A stretch of 64,000 bases of DNA from Streptomyces sp. NRRL S-37 (GTDB lineage Bacteria; Actinomycetota; Actinomycetes; Streptomycetales; Streptomycetaceae). The notes under the pieces were generated by a model. The model ran no database searches and had not been told where the DNA came from. It saw nothing but the letters and a program-made list of their open reading frames with translations. Below are positions 35,101 through 43,121 of this stretch, in pieces (the first letter of the stretch is position 1; every line of letters starts with the position of its first letter). The DNA lies in the NCBI RefSeq assembly GCF_000721605.1, contig NZ_JOIZ01000031.1:38821-102820 (forward strand), written 5' to 3'. Made by a program: the position numbers and the translations under genes.

Positions 35101-35676
35101 ATGGCCGAGACCGAGGCGGCGCTGCGGACGCTCGCGCACAACGTCCGCGCGGCCCGCACCCGCGCCGGACTGTCCCTGGACGAACTGGGCCGCCGCGCCA
35201 AGGTCAGCAAAGGCGCGCTGGTCGGCCTGGAGAAAGCGCAAGGCAATCCGAACTTCGCCACCCTGGTCCGCCTCGCCGACACCCTCGGCATCTCCGTCTC
35301 CGCCTTGATGGAAGGCAGCCCCGAGCAGCGCGTGCGGGTGGTGAGCGCCGATACTGTCATGCCCCTGTGGAAGGGCGAGCACGGCAGCGAGGCCCGGCTC
35401 ATGCTGACCACCGGCGGCCCGGCAGCCACCGAGGTCTGGCGATGGGCACTGGAACCCGGCGAGGAGTATCCGAGCCACCCCCACCAGGCCGGGGTGACCG
35501 AAACCGTCAGCGTCACCACGGGTGAGATGGTCCTCGTCGTCGACGGCAACGAATACCCCGTCACCGCCGGCCAGACCGCCACCTTCGACGCCGACACCAC
35601 CCACACCTACCGCGGCACCGGCACCCAGACCTGCCACCTGATCATGACTGTCCACCTGCCTCCCGGCCCCGCGTAG
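35101..35676 (+). CDS. XRE-family regulator with C-terminal cupin sensor
   Basis: A 191-aa protein. Residues about 10-68 form an XRE helix-turn-helix (LSLDELGRRAKVSKGALVGLEKAQGNPNFATLVRLADTLG); residues about 110-188 form a small cupin barrel (EEYPSHPHQAGVTETVSVTTGEMVLVVDG and DADTTHTYRGTG) with the His residues that could bind metal or ligand. ATG 35101 follows GGAGGG by 9 bases. XRE-cupin regulators usually sense small carboxylates or amino acids. It is divergent from the cargo operon and most likely controls it. Confidence 0.88.
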   Translation: MAETEAALRTLAHNVRAARTRAGLSLDELGRRAKVSKGALVGLEKAQGNPNFATLVRLADTLGISVSALMEGSPEQRVRVVSADTVMPLWKGEHGSEARLMLTTGGPAATEVWRWALEPGEEYPSHPHQAGVTETVSVTTGEMVLVVDGNEYPVTAGQTATFDADTTHTYRGTGTQTCHLIMTVHLPPGPA

Positions 35677-35710
35677 ACCTCAAGGGGCCGGGGGTGGCCA
35701 GAGCGCCCGC

Positions 35711-35840
35711 CTGTCGGTAAAGGATCGTTTGACGACAGGCAGGCGACGCGTCCAATGAACCCGTGCAATCCAGCGGTTCGCGGCGGCCCGGATCCAATCA
35801 GATCCGATGGCGATTGCTGACAGGGTTTGACGACAGATAG
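35711..35840. promoter_or_regulatory. candidate res site of the transposon resolvase
   Basis: CCTGTCG (35711-35717) is inverted as CGACAGG (35734-35740), a 30-bp site with the layout of a resolvase dimer-binding subsite. TTTGACGACAG occurs at 35729-35739 and again at 35826-35836, marking a second subsite. The cluster lies directly upstream of the serine resolvase gene, where Tn3 elements keep their res site and the resolvase promoter. Confidence 0.6.
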
Positions 35841-35872
35841 GGTCCGATCCTCCGTACGGAAGGGGCCTCTCG

Positions 35873-36802
35873 GTGGCGAACCTGGTCTACAAGCGGGTCT
35901 CGACCGACCAGCAGTCCACCGCCCGCCAGGACCTCGTCCTGGCCGAGGCCGGAATCGAGGACCCGGTCGTCTTCGAGGAGGCCCCGGGAACCTCCAGCCG
36001 CCTCCACCCGCTCCAGCGCGCGAAGTTCGGCGAACTGCTCACCTACGCGCGGCCGGGCGACACCGTGCACATCTCCGAGATGTTCCGCCTCGTACGCGGC
36101 AACCAGCACATCCTCGACGTGCTCGACGTCCTCCACCGCGACCAGGTCGCGCTGCGCATCCACGACGGCGCGTTCTCCGCCATGGACCTCACCGCCCGCC
36201 ACCCGCGCACCGGCGAGCTGCTGTCCACCGTGAAATTCATGGTCCAGACCCTCGCCGCCGCCGGCGAACTCCAGCGCGACCTCCAGCGCGAGCTCACCTA
36301 CGACGGGCTGCGCGCCGCCGAGGCCAAGGGCAGCAAGGGCGGTCGCCGCCCCGCCGTGGCGGCCGACAAGACCGCCGACGTGCGCACCGCGTACCTGGAG
36401 GGCCGCTCTATCGCCGCCCTCGCCCGCGACCACCGGGTCAGCCGCGGCGCCATCCGCACTGCCGTCGCCGACCTCCTGCCCGACCACACCGCCACCGAGG
36501 AGGACGCCCCCGCCCCGAAGTCGCCGGTCACCCTCGACATGCCGGGCAAGGTCGCCGACTACCTCCGCGCCGACGAGCTAGACGACGTCGAGCGGGCCGC
36601 GCTCGACCAGGGCGTGACCGTACGGCGTGGCCAGGGCTACACCCTGCGCGTCACCGCCGTCCCGGCCGTGCACCACCGACTCCTCGCCCGCTGCCAGCCG
36701 CTCGACGGCGGCCAGGGCCTCCCCGCGATCCCGGCCCAGCGCAAAGCCCGTCGCGAGTACGAGAACCGCGTCAGCGCCCTCAAGCCCGGACCCCAACGCT
36801 GA
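35873..36802 (+). CDS. tnpR: serine resolvase of the Tn3 element
   Basis: A 309-aa serine recombinase, longer than classic TnpR (about 185 aa). The catalytic domain opens VANLVYKRVSTDQQSTARQD with Ser10, the HTH region reads GRSIAALARDHRVSRGAIRTAVADLLP, and an extra C-terminal domain of about 110 residues follows, ending VPAVHHRLLARCQPLDGG and RREYENRVSALKP. GTG 35873 is preceded by AAGGGG. It would resolve cointegrates at the res-like site just upstream. A broken copy of its C-terminal domain is present at 5446-5590. Confidence 0.9.
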   Translation: MANLVYKRVSTDQQSTARQDLVLAEAGIEDPVVFEEAPGTSSRLHPLQRAKFGELLTYARPGDTVHISEMFRLVRGNQHILDVLDVLHRDQVALRIHDGAFSAMDLTARHPRTGELLSTVKFMVQTLAAAGELQRDLQRELTYDGLRAAEAKGSKGGRRPAVAADKTADVRTAYLEGRSIAALARDHRVSRGAIRTAVADLLPDHTATEEDAPAPKSPVTLDMPGKVADYLRADELDDVERAALDQGVTVRRGQGYTLRVTAVPAVHHRLLARCQPLDGGQGLPAIPAQRKARREYENRVSALKPGPQR

Positions 36803-36828
36803 AGACCCATCAATGCCACACCCTGGTC

Positions 36829-36873
36829 GTTACACAGGGCTACACGCCACCTGACCGTAGCTATACGAGAACA
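36829..36873 (-). repeat. right terminal inverted repeat of the Tn3 element
   Basis: Read on the minus strand it begins TGTTCTCGTATAGCTACGG and ends TGTAGCCCTGTGTAAC, matching the left repeat at 36 of 45 positions. It lies 27 bases after the resolvase stop. The 220 bases outside it (36874-37094) carry no recognisable gene. Confidence 0.85.
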
Positions 36874-37094
36874 GGGCCTCGATGGGGATTAGGGGCGGCT
36901 TCGCGCCGCGTCGGGCGGGCCCGGTCGGCGTGCGCTCGCCGGCGAACATCCACCTCCACGTCGTCAGCGAGATCCGGTAGATCCGCGCGGAGGACTTCGC
37001 GATGCCCGCGCCGGTTAGGGCCTGTCCGGCGGATCATTGTCCGCGGCAGGTGAGCCCGGGCAGTGATCCACTGGACGTGACTGGGAAGGAGGCG

Positions 37095-37625
37095 TCAGGT
37101 CATGGAGAATTTGGCGACGTACTCGTCGAAGGGCTCGATGCCGACTTCCGCACGGAGTTCGTCCATGCGGTCGGGCTCTTCACAGGGCCAAGGAACCGGC
37201 GCCCCGTCCTTCATACCGGCGATCTGAGTTCCGTAGACCTGCTTGCGGCCCTCATTGACCAGCGTGCGGTCGCGCAGGAAGGCCAGTTCGCGCGGGCTGG
37301 CCGAGCCTGCCGACACCGCCTGCCGCATCAGCTGGAGGGCGCGACGCTGAACGTCGAGCTGCCGGTCGGCGTGCTGAGCGATGAGCCATGCCGCGCGTGC
37401 GGCCTCCTCGCCGACCAGTTCCGCCGTCGGCCAGCCGTACTCCTCCATGATCTCGTTGAGCCGGTCGCCATGCCGAGCGGTCAGTCGCCGCCACGCCAGC
37501 TGCTCGGCGGGGTCATCGCTGTTCGCGCGGACTGCCAACTGGTGATCGGCCGCAGCCATATCCGCCAGTTCCACGGCCAGCGCGGCAACGTCGTGCACCA
37601 CTCTCAACTCCCAGGTCAGATCCAT
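37095..37625 (-). CDS. DUF6624-like hypothetical protein
   Basis: A 176-aa soluble protein. The segment RLNEIMEEYGWPTAELVGEEAARAAWLIAQHADRQLDVQRRALQLM and then SPRELAFLRDRTLVNEGRKQVYGTQ matches a small family common in actinomycetes and bacteroidetes (DUF6624), of unknown function. The His in QHAD and the DR / YGTQ motifs are the conserved landmarks. ATG 37625 is the natural start. It stands alone between the transposon end and an IS remnant. Confidence 0.7.
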   Translation of the reverse strand: MDLTWELRVVHDVAALAVELADMAAADHQLAVRANSDDPAEQLAWRRLTARHGDRLNEIMEEYGWPTAELVGEEAARAAWLIAQHADRQLDVQRRALQLMRQAVSAGSASPRELAFLRDRTLVNEGRKQVYGTQIAGMKDGAPVPWPCEEPDRMDELRAEVGIEPFDEYVAKFSMT

Positions 37626-37721
37626 GCGTTGCGTCCGCCTGCAAGCCTAGAGGCGCAAATCGGGTGTAAAGATCATTCCGGAGAACGGTGACAGACGCAT
37701 CCCTGCACCGAGATAATGGAT

Positions 37722-38462
37722 CTACCCCCGAAGCCAGAGCCGGATCGCTGCGACGGTCACGGTGCCCTGGAAGACATGGACACGCCTGTCGAACCTCGTC
37801 GCCACGGCCCGGAAGTTCTTGAGGGCGTTGATCGTGCGCTCCACTTCGTTTCTGCGTTTGTAGATCGTTTTGTCGAAGCCGGTGGGCCGTCCGCCCTTGT
37901 TGCCGCGGCGTTGGCGGTTGGCCCGCTGGTTCTTCGGCTCGGGGATGGTGTGCTTGAACTGCCGTCTGCGCAGGTAGCGGCGGTTACGCCGGGAGGGATA
38001 GGCCTTGTCGCCGCTGAGGTGGTCCGGACGGGTGCGCGGGCGCCCGCCGCCGAGCCGGCCGACGCGGATGCGTTCCATGACGGGGATGAGCTGCGGGGCG
38101 TCGCCCCACTGGCCCGGAGTGATCAGCAAGGCCAGGGGGCGGCGCCCGCCTTCTCCGGCGAGGTGAATCTTGCAGGTGAGGCCGCCCCGGGAGCGTCCGA
38201 GTCCCTCATTCGGGCGGTGCTGCCGGGGCGTGCGTCTTTTCCCGGCACTCGCGGTGGTTTCTTGCGTGCCCCGGCGGCGTGCTGGTGGGCCCGGCAGATG
38301 GTGGAGTCCACGCTCACCATGGACCAGTCGATGCGGCCCCGGGCATCCGTGTCAATCCCCTCGCAGCGTGGAGACGATCTATGCGGCCAGTCCCTCGGCG
38401 AGGGTGGCTCGGTACTCGCGTTCGTAGTCGATCGGGCTCTTGAAGCGCGCGTCGCCGGACAT
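37722..38462 (-). pseudogene. IS5-family transposase remnant joined to another IS fragment
   Basis: The 3' two thirds are IS5-like: LITPGQWGDAPQLIPVMERI, GDKAYPSRRNRRYLRRR (with the second catalytic Asp) and YKRRNEVERTINALKNFRAVATRFD (with the catalytic Glu), ending IRLWLRG at 37722. A frameshift near 38123-38129 separates this from SMVSVDSTICRAHQHAAGA, which holds the first catalytic Asp. Upstream of about 38385 the sequence changes to a 27-codon piece, MSGDARFKSPIDYEREYRAT, ending in TAG at 38379-38381, apparently the end of a different transposase. Non-functional. Confidence 0.7.
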
Positions 38463-38580
38463 GACACCCCTCGTTTGCGGCTGGTGACAGTGTTCTTACC
38501 GGCACCCCGTCAAGAAGGAAGAACCACGACACCGAGTGAGCCGGCAGGGGCGGTCGATCGCGGTCTGGGATGATCTCGCG

Positions 38581-39159
38581 GTGAGTGATGCGAGGGTGCC
38601 GGCCGCGGAGGCCGTCGAGTCACACGTCCGGGCGTTCTTCCAGGGGCACTCCGTGGAGGTCGTCGACCACGCCCCCGGGCCGCAACGGCGAGCGGTGGTG
38701 CCCGGTCTGCGCGTTCTCGTCGCGGGCCCCGGTTCCCGCGGCAACAGCTGGGCCTACGTGACCGCCGGATGCTGGGCCGCGACGGAGAAGGACGGTCACG
38801 GCCTCGAGTTCGTCATGACCGCCCCCGTTCGCGACCAGCGGTTCATCGACCTCGTGGCGATGATCGCCTCCTACCACGGCGGAGGACACCGGCTCGACCT
38901 GGAGCACAGCATGCCGATCGGTGAACCGTGGGTGCCGGGTTCGACCTGCGACCACCTGCTGATCAGCCTGCCTTACCTCCACGGACCCGGCCTGGAACAC
39001 TGCCCCGTCCCCGGGGGCCACGCCCGCATCCTGTGGACCCTTCCCGTGACACCAGCCGAGATCGAGTTCCGCAGGCGTCACGGGCACGAGGCGCTGGAGC
39101 AGCTCTTCGACGAGGCGGGGATCATCCCCACCGACCCTTTCAGGGCATCGGCCGCCTGA
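38581..39159 (+). CDS. suppressor-of-fused (SUFU) domain protein
   Basis: A 192-aa protein of the bacterial SUFU-like family. Landmarks are SVEVVDHAPGPQ, VTAPVRDQRFIDLVAMIASYH, HSMPIGEPWVPGSTCDHLLISLPYL, and the C-terminal LPVTPAEIEFRRRHGHEALEQLFDEAGI..DPFR. Bacterial members often serve as immunity proteins to polymorphic toxins; no toxin gene is next to it, so it may be an orphan immunity gene. GTG 38581 is used; an upstream ATG (38536) lacks a ribosome site. Confidence 0.75.
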   Translation: MSDARVPAAEAVESHVRAFFQGHSVEVVDHAPGPQRRAVVPGLRVLVAGPGSRGNSWAYVTAGCWAATEKDGHGLEFVMTAPVRDQRFIDLVAMIASYHGGGHRLDLEHSMPIGEPWVPGSTCDHLLISLPYLHGPGLEHCPVPGGHARILWTLPVTPAEIEFRRRHGHEALEQLFDEAGIIPTDPFRASAA

Positions 39160-39236
39160 GGCTCCGGCCCCCGGAAGCCACCGCCCGTGCCCGCCGGGGA
39201 CGTATCGGCTCCGGATTCCGCCGGCCCCGGCCACCA

Positions 39237-39320
39237 GGCGGGCGAGGAGGCGGACAGCATGATGCCGCGGACGGCCATCAGCTCACGCAGGCGCCACCGG
39301 TGGCAGATCCGGCGTGGCAT
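39237..39320 (-). pseudogene. short HTH-regulator remnant
   Basis: MPRRICHRWRLRELMAVRGI resembles the start of small XRE-type regulators that accompany actinomycete mobile elements. The frame loses similarity after about 28 codons. The rest of 39160-39400 is without a gene. Weak evidence. Confidence 0.3.
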
Positions 39321-39400
39321 CACGAGGTCCTCCCCGGCCGCGAAGCGGCCTCGACACACCTCAGCGGGCGACGCGAGGCGGGAGGTGTTGGTGGTCGGGA

Positions 39401-39835
39401 TCATTCACCGTCCGGTGTCGTTGCCGGGTGAGGGACGAGTGACACCTCATGGGCCGCAAGCTGTTCGGAGGTTCCCACGAACGCCGGGCCCGCGTTGGCC
39501 GGCAGCCTCGCGAGGACCATGGCGACGGCGGTTTCCGCGGTCACGGCCGGACCGACTGTTTCGGTGCGCAGCGGACCGGAGACCCAGTAGCCGCCCCCCT
39601 CGGCGGGCAGGATGTAGGGGATGTCCCAGGTCCACTGGCGTTCGGTGCAGCGGCTGAAGTGCAGTTCTCCCATGCCTGTCCAGGGGAAGAGCTGCCGCAG
39701 CCGGGGCTCCCGGCAGGCGGCGTCGATGAGCTCTTCGCGGACTCGCCCGTCCCGGCGAACGGCCTGCCAGCCCGCTTCCGTGATCTCGTCGCCTGCGGGT
39801 GTCCGTGGGTTCCGGTCCTGGTCATCGAGGGGCAT
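39401..39835 (-). CDS. DUF6193-like hypothetical protein
   Basis: A 144-aa soluble protein. The segment ACREPRLRQLFPWTGMGELHFSRCTERQWTWDIPYILP, followed by YWVSGPLRTETVGPAVTAETAVAMVLARLPANAGPAFVGT, matches a Streptomyces family annotated as DUF6193 (natural-product-associated, function unknown). ATG 39835 follows GAGGAG; the frame upstream of it is unrelated. There is no biosynthetic cluster here. Confidence 0.6.
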   Translation of the reverse strand: MPLDDQDRNPRTPAGDEITEAGWQAVRRDGRVREELIDAACREPRLRQLFPWTGMGELHFSRCTERQWTWDIPYILPAEGGGYWVSGPLRTETVGPAVTAETAVAMVLARLPANAGPAFVGTSEQLAAHEVSLVPHPATTPDGE

Positions 39836-39995
39836 GTGCGTCTTCTCCTCGGAGGTGGCGGGTGGCGCGTTGGATGGTCTCTGCTGCGTATACGTGACGG
39901 TGACCGGCACTCGGTGAAGGACAACTGACAAGAGCAGGCGGACACGGCCCCGGGGTCCTAGCCCAGACACCAGGGAACAAGTGACCCGCTGGTAG

Positions 39996-40526
39996 CTATC
40001 TCGGCTTCGTGATCGTCCTCTTCTTTGGTTGGCGTGGGACGGTCTTGGTCTTGTCGAGGTGTCCGTACACCGTAGAGCGGGGCACGCCGAACATGTCGGC
40101 GATCTGTTGGTCGGTCTTCTCCCGCTCGTCGTAGAGCCGCTGGGCGAGCGCGGCCTGGTCCTCGGTGAGCCTCGGTCGGCGTCCGCCGACCCGGCCGCGG
40201 GCTCGGGCAGAGGCGAGCCCGTCATTGGTGTTCGCCACGATCAGCTCGCGCTGAAGCTCGGCGAGCACCGACAGCATGCCGAACATCGCCCGGCCCTCCA
40301 TGGTGGCGGTGTCGATGCCCTGCTCGATGACGTGCAGCCCGATGCTGCGCTCGCGCAGGTCCGCGCCGAGGGTCACCAGGTGGAGCACCGAGCGGGAGAG
40401 CCGGTCGAGCCTGGTGACCTTCAGCGTGTCGCCCTCGCGCAGCAGCTGCAGGACGAAGTCGAACTTGGGCCGGGACGCCTTCGCACTGCTCGCGGTGTCG
40501 ACGTGGATGTGGTCGCGGTCGACGCC
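39996..40526 (-). pseudogene. serine resolvase lacking its N-terminal catalytic start
   Basis: From GVDRDHIHVDTASSAKASRPKF onward the frame is a normal resolvase (LKVTRLDRLSRSVLHLVTLGADL, GRAMFGMLSVLAELQREL, and the HTH QQIADMFGVPRSTVYGHL). The missing part is the first about 30 residues with the catalytic Ser (YARVST). The cut lies near 40526, close to the promoter of the GntR-ABC operon, so an earlier rearrangement joined the two. Inactive as a recombinase, though the HTH could still bind DNA if expressed. Confidence 0.7.
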
Positions 40527-40631
40527 TGAGCGAGGTCCGGCGAGCGCCGGCCATGCACGGCCGGTTCCCCTCAGCGGCCGGCACCCGCAACGCACGCCAA
40601 CGCCTTGCCGAATGGCCGACGTAGAGAGCTA

Positions 40632-40659
40632 TAGTGCTAGGCAACTAGATAAATGGAGG
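40632..40659 (+). promoter_or_regulatory. GntR (YtrA-type) operator/promoter and ribosome site
   Basis: TAGT (40632-40635) and ACTA (40644-40647) are inverted around 8 bases, and CTAG occurs at 40637 and 40645. This resembles YtrA-subfamily operators with AGT/ACT half-sites. GGAGG at 40655-40659 is the ribosome site of the GntR gene. Confidence 0.5.
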
Positions 40660-40664
40660 AACGG

Positions 40665-41057
40665 GTGATTGAGTTCCACCTGAACAGCCGATCCGGCCTG
40701 TCCCCGTACCAGCAGCTGGTCCAGCAGGTTCGGCATGCGCTGCACCTGGGTCTGCTGAAGGAGGGGGACCGGCTGCCGACGGTCAAGGACGTGGCCAGGC
40801 AGATGGCGGTCAACCCGAACACGGTGCTCAAGGCGTACCGGGAGCTGGAGCACGACGGCCTGGTGGCCGCCCGTCCCGGCGTCGGGACGTTCGTGACCCG
40901 GACGCTGGCCGACGGCACGCTCGCCGCGCAGGGACCGCTGCGCAAGGAGTTGCAGCGCTGGCTGACCAAGGCCCGGCTGGCCGGGCTCGACGACGAGAGC
41001 ATCGAGGCACTGTTCGTGAGCACGTTTCGTAACGCCGCCGGAGAGGACGTAGCGTGA
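40665..41057 (+). CDS. GntR-family (YtrA-type) regulator of an ABC transporter operon
   Basis: A 130-aa regulator with a winged HTH (PYQQLVQQVRHALHLGLLKEGDRLPTVKDVARQMAVNPNTVLKAYRELEHDGLV) and a short C-terminal helical tail, as in the YtrA subfamily. GTG 40665 is preferred over ATG 40653 because the ribosome site GGAGG lies between them, 5 bases before GTG. The stop overlaps the start of the ABC ATPase gene (GTGA). Regulators of this type sense cell-envelope stress or antibiotics and repress the transporter genes in their own operon. Confidence 0.9.
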   Translation: MIEFHLNSRSGLSPYQQLVQQVRHALHLGLLKEGDRLPTVKDVARQMAVNPNTVLKAYRELEHDGLVAARPGVGTFVTRTLADGTLAAQGPLRKELQRWLTKARLAGLDDESIEALFVSTFRNAAGEDVA

Positions 41058-41950
41058 GCGCTGTCCTGCGAGCCCAGGGCCTGGGCAAGAGGTACAAGCA
41101 GCGCTGGGCGCTGCAGAACTGCGACCTGGACGTCCCGGCCGGCCGGGTGGTGGGCCTGGTCGGCCCCAACGGCGCCGGCAAGTCGACCTTATTGAAACTG
41201 GCCTCCGGCATGCTGACCCCGACGGCCGGCACCATCGAGGTGTGCGGCGGTCGTCCTGCTGCGGGTGTGGAACAGCTGGCCAAGGTCGGCTTCGTCGCCC
41301 AGGACACCCCGGTCTACGCGGCGTTGAGCGTCGCCGACCACCTCGACCTCGGCCGGCGCCTCAACCCGAACTGGGACGACTCCGTGGCGCGTGACCGGAT
41401 CCGTCGCCTCGGTCTGGACCCCGAGCAGCGGGCCGGCAAGCTGTCCGGCGGCCAGCGCGCGCAGCTCGCTCTCACCCTGGGCATCGCCAAGCGCCCGGAG
41501 CTGCTGATCCTGGACGAGCCGGTCGCGGCCCTGGACCCGCTCGCCCGGCGGGAGTTCATGCAGGACCTGATGGAGGCCGTGGCCGAGCACGAGTTGAGCG
41601 TCGTGCTCTCCTCCCACCTGGTCTCCGACGTGGAACGGACCTGCGACTACGTCATCGTCCTGGTCGACTCCCGAGTGCAGGTGGCCGGCGACATCGACGA
41701 CCTGGTCGCCTGCCACCACCGTCTCACCGGACCGCGCCGGGAAGCGGGCACGCTCCCGGCCGGTCAGCACGTCATCACCACCAGCCACACCGACCGGCAG
41801 ACCACCCTCCTGGTGCGCACCGACACCGCGGTCCACGATCCGTCCTGGACCGTGAGCCCGCTCGGCCTGGAAGACATCGTCCTGGCTTACATGACCCGGC
41901 CCGCCGATGCGGTACGTGACACCCGACCCGCACTGGAGGTACTCCGATGA
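41054..41950 (+). CDS. ABC transporter ATP-binding protein
   Basis: A 298-aa ATPase: Walker A GPNGAGKST at 37-45, Q-loop near VAQD, signature LSGGQRAQ, Walker B LLILDEPVAALDP and the switch His in SSHLVSD. It begins at GTG within the GntR stop and ends overlapping the permease start (ATGA). Codon 46, immediately after the Walker A Thr, is TTA (41189-41191), so efficient translation in Streptomyces would depend on the bldA tRNA. With the permease it forms an exporter of the YtrB/BcrA type. Confidence 0.92.
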   Translation: MSAVLRAQGLGKRYKQRWALQNCDLDVPAGRVVGLVGPNGAGKSTLLKLASGMLTPTAGTIEVCGGRPAAGVEQLAKVGFVAQDTPVYAALSVADHLDLGRRLNPNWDDSVARDRIRRLGLDPEQRAGKLSGGQRAQLALTLGIAKRPELLILDEPVAALDPLARREFMQDLMEAVAEHELSVVLSSHLVSDVERTCDYVIVLVDSRVQVAGDIDDLVACHHRLTGPRREAGTLPAGQHVITTSHTDRQTTLLVRTDTAVHDPSWTVSPLGLEDIVLAYMTRPADAVRDTRPALEVLR

Positions 41951-42957
41951 TCTGGCTGACCTGGCGCCAGTTCCGCACCCAGGCCGCCGTGATGTTCGCC
42001 GCCGTGGCCGCCCTCGCCGCCACCTTCATGGTCACCGGTCCTCAGCTGGCCGATCTGTACCGGACAGCCGGCAGCGGCCTGGTGGACCAGGTCTCCAGTG
42101 CGGACCAGACCCTCTACTACACGGGGCTGCTGGTCGTGCTCGCCGTGCCGGCGGTCATCGGGATGTTCTGGGGCGCGCCGCTGATCTCCCGTGAACTGGA
42201 GACCGGTACCCACTACCTCGCATGGAACCAGGGCGTCACCCGCACGCGCTGGCTGGCAACAAAGCTGGGCCTCGGTGCGGCGGCCTCCATGGCCGCCGCC
42301 GGACTGACCAGCCTCGCGGTGAGCTGGTGGAGCAGCCCCATCGACCGGGCCGTCAACGGCGGCGGCGCGACGAACACGTACTTCCCGCGGCTCGACCCCG
42401 TGGCCTTCGCCGCACGGGGTGTCGTCCCCGTGGCCCACGCCGCCTTCGCCTTCGTCCTGGGCGTCGCCCTCGGCCTGGTCATCCGCCGCACCCTGCCCGC
42501 GATGGCCACCACGTTCGCCCTCTACACCGCCGTCCAGATCGCCGTGCCGATGTGGATCCGGTCCCACCTGGCGGCCGCGGACCGGACCGTTCTGCCGATC
42601 GAGCCCGGCGGCGCCCCGATCAGCATCCAGGACGACGCCGGGCAGATCATCGCGCACCTCGAAGAAGTGCCCGGGTCCTGGGTCACCTCCCAGCAGACGT
42701 TGAACGCCGCCGGTCAGCCGGCCCCGGTGCCGTCGTCCTTCGCCGACTGCCTGCACACCGAGTCGGGCCCGCCCACCCTGCAGCAATTCGAACGCTGCCT
42801 CGCCGACCTCGGCGCCCTGGGCTACAAGCAGCAGGTGACGTACCAGCCCGCCGGGAACTTCTGGGCCCTTCAATGGGCCGAGACCGGGCTCTACCTCGGC
42901 CTCGCCCTGGCCCTGACCGGGTTCTGCGCCTGGTGGATCCGCCGCCGGGTGACCTGA
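41947..42957 (+). CDS. ABC transporter permease (ABC-2 type)
   Basis: A 336-aa membrane protein with helix 1 at about 13-30, three or four further helices between 55 and 200, and a last helix near 310-330 (ETGLYLGLALALTGFCAWWIRRR). A large outer loop of some 110 residues lies before the final helix. It starts MIWLTWRQFRTQA, typical of permeases in GntR/YtrA operons. Its start overlaps the ATPase stop. Substrate unknown; cell-envelope stress or antibiotic export is typical. Confidence 0.87.
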   Translation: MIWLTWRQFRTQAAVMFAAVAALAATFMVTGPQLADLYRTAGSGLVDQVSSADQTLYYTGLLVVLAVPAVIGMFWGAPLISRELETGTHYLAWNQGVTRTRWLATKLGLGAAASMAAAGLTSLAVSWWSSPIDRAVNGGGATNTYFPRLDPVAFAARGVVPVAHAAFAFVLGVALGLVIRRTLPAMATTFALYTAVQIAVPMWIRSHLAAADRTVLPIEPGGAPISIQDDAGQIIAHLEEVPGSWVTSQQTLNAAGQPAPVPSSFADCLHTESGPPTLQQFERCLADLGALGYKQQVTYQPAGNFWALQWAETGLYLGLALALTGFCAWWIRRRVT

Positions 42958-42984
42958 CGGACGCCAGTCCCACTACGGGAGCAC

Positions 42985-43021
42985 CCGCGAGGGGCAGCCG
43001 GGACCCGGCTGCCCCTCGCGG
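42985..43021. terminator. strong terminator of the GntR-ABC operon
   Basis: A 16-bp perfect stem: CCGCGAGGGGCAGCCG (42985-43000) with CGGCTGCCCCTCGCGG (43006-43021), loop GGACC. Confidence 0.85.
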
Positions 43022-43121
43022 CGTCGGCAGGGTCCTCTCACCATTCAGATCAATATCGCCGGTATCGGCTGCCCCGTTGGCCCCCAAGGCCGGTACAGGC
43101 ACCGGCCCGTCGGCACGGGGT

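Larger units (their letters stand above)
25525..36873. mobile_element. 11.3-kb Tn3-family transposon carrying a metabolic/export cassette
   Basis: Both ends carry inverted copies of a 45-bp repeat (25525-25569 and 36829-36873), matching at 36 of 45 positions with the first 19 bases identical. Inside are an intact Tn3 TnpA (27753-30914), a serine resolvase with adjacent res-like site (35711-36802), relics of another TnpA and a tyrosine recombinase (25621-27659), and five cargo genes (31053-35676). Identity extends a few bases outward (GGCCC at both ends), so the exact outer boundary is uncertain, and no 5-bp target duplication is evident, which suggests rearrangement after insertion. Confidence 0.85.

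Noticed and set aside
25515..36880. A 5-bp target-site duplication at the transposon ends
   Set aside because: Whichever boundary is tried around GGCCC at each end, the flanking five bases do not match as a direct repeat.
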